DNA of 64,000 bases from Corynebacterium pacaense (GTDB taxonomy: Bacteria; Actinomycetota; Actinomycetes; Mycobacteriales; Mycobacteriaceae). Under the pieces are notes generated by a model. The model had not been told where the DNA came from. It worked only from the letters and a program-made list of their open reading frames with translations, and made no database searches. This document shows positions 63,868 to 64,000 of the stretch, in pieces. Every line of letters starts with the position of its first letter. Positions within the stretch are counted from its first letter, which is position 1. The position numbers and the translations under genes were made by a program. The stretch lies in NCBI RefSeq assembly GCF_900169525.1, contig NZ_LT821239.1, forward strand, positions 248,001-312,000. The letters run 5' to 3'.

Positions 63868-64000
63868 GCGAACTGATTCAACTGCGCGACATCTCCAAAG
63901 ATTACGGTGCCTTCCGTGCGCTGGAGGGTATCAATCTGCAGGTCAATGCGGGGGAGGTGACCTGCGTGCTCGGCGATAACGGAGCCGGTAAATCCACTCT
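63864..64000 (+). CDS. CUT2-type sugar ABC transporter ATPase (3' partial)
   Basis: The first 45 residues of an ABC ATPase: MSELIQLRDISKDYGAFRAL, then GEVTCVLGDNGAGKST, the Walker A motif of RbsA/XylG-type ATPases. The window ends inside this motif, so its length and a second ATPase half cannot be seen. It completes the sugar importer begun at 61892. Confidence 0.9.
   Translation, partial: MSELIQLRDISKDYGAFRALEGINLQVNAGEVTCVLGDNGAGKST

Overview
The window is a high-GC actinobacterial chromosome segment that carries the replication origin. The order cca/pcnA - Nudix - DUF6049 - murJ - sigM - trxB - trx - cwlM - parB - parA - rsmG - yidC - yidD - rnpA - rpmH - dnaA - dnaN - recF - DUF721 - gyrB ... 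gyrA - DUF3566 - tRNA-Ile - tRNA-Ala is the classic actinobacterial origin block. The ROK regulator (SsuR type) between gyrB and gyrA, proP, copZ and azlCD beside cca, and TAGAC-N6-GTCTA (McbR-type) boxes point to Corynebacterium, close to the C. glutamicum/C. efficiens group. The genus call rests on gene order and motif recognition; no database search was made.

Layout. (1) 1-7.4 kb: the 3' end of a large surface metallophosphoesterase with lamin-tail domains, a secreted lipase, and an MHS-family ProP-like osmolyte transporter. (2) 7.4-12.3 kb, minus strand: a sulfonate/taurine-type ABC transporter with an FMN-dependent SsuD-like monooxygenase, followed by a two-cysteine PdxK-type kinase. (3) 12.4-14.1 kb: a small unknown protein, a copper chaperone behind a CsoR-like operator, and azlCD. 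(4) 14.1-33.8 kb: the left arm of the origin block. (5) 33.8-36.9 kb: oriC, with DnaA boxes on both sides of dnaA. (6) 36.9-49.2 kb: the right arm, with a sulfur-control island (ssuR and a divergent flavin reductase, two perfect McbR-type boxes) and a degenerate Fic/Doc-like pair between gyrB and gyrA. (7) 49.2-64 kb: accessory genes, namely ClbS/DfsB-like, SDR, an ohrR-ohr-MDR operon, an AlbA_2 regulator behind three 21-bp iterons, LLM/HxlR and a frameshifted quinone oxidoreductase, a YcaQ-type glycosylase, a CobW zinc GTPase with a Zur-like box, and the start of a CUT2 sugar ABC operon.

How the genes fit together. Replication and partition genes lie on the leading strand on each side of oriC. 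The envelope genes murJ (with pseudokinase) and cwlM sit with sigM, trxB and trx, and trxB has an ECF-type promoter. The sulfonate system is split. Uptake and desulfonation genes lie at 8-12 kb. The likely regulator (SsuR) and a flavin reductase that could feed the monooxygenase lie at 44-45 kb under McbR-type boxes, and a degenerate copy of the same box precedes the transporter operon. The most unusual items are a 141-bp imperfect palindrome with an exact centre, the iterons before the AlbA_2 gene, and the Fic/Doc-like pair that lacks the catalytic motif. I found no rRNA, CRISPR array, prophage or intact insertion sequence.
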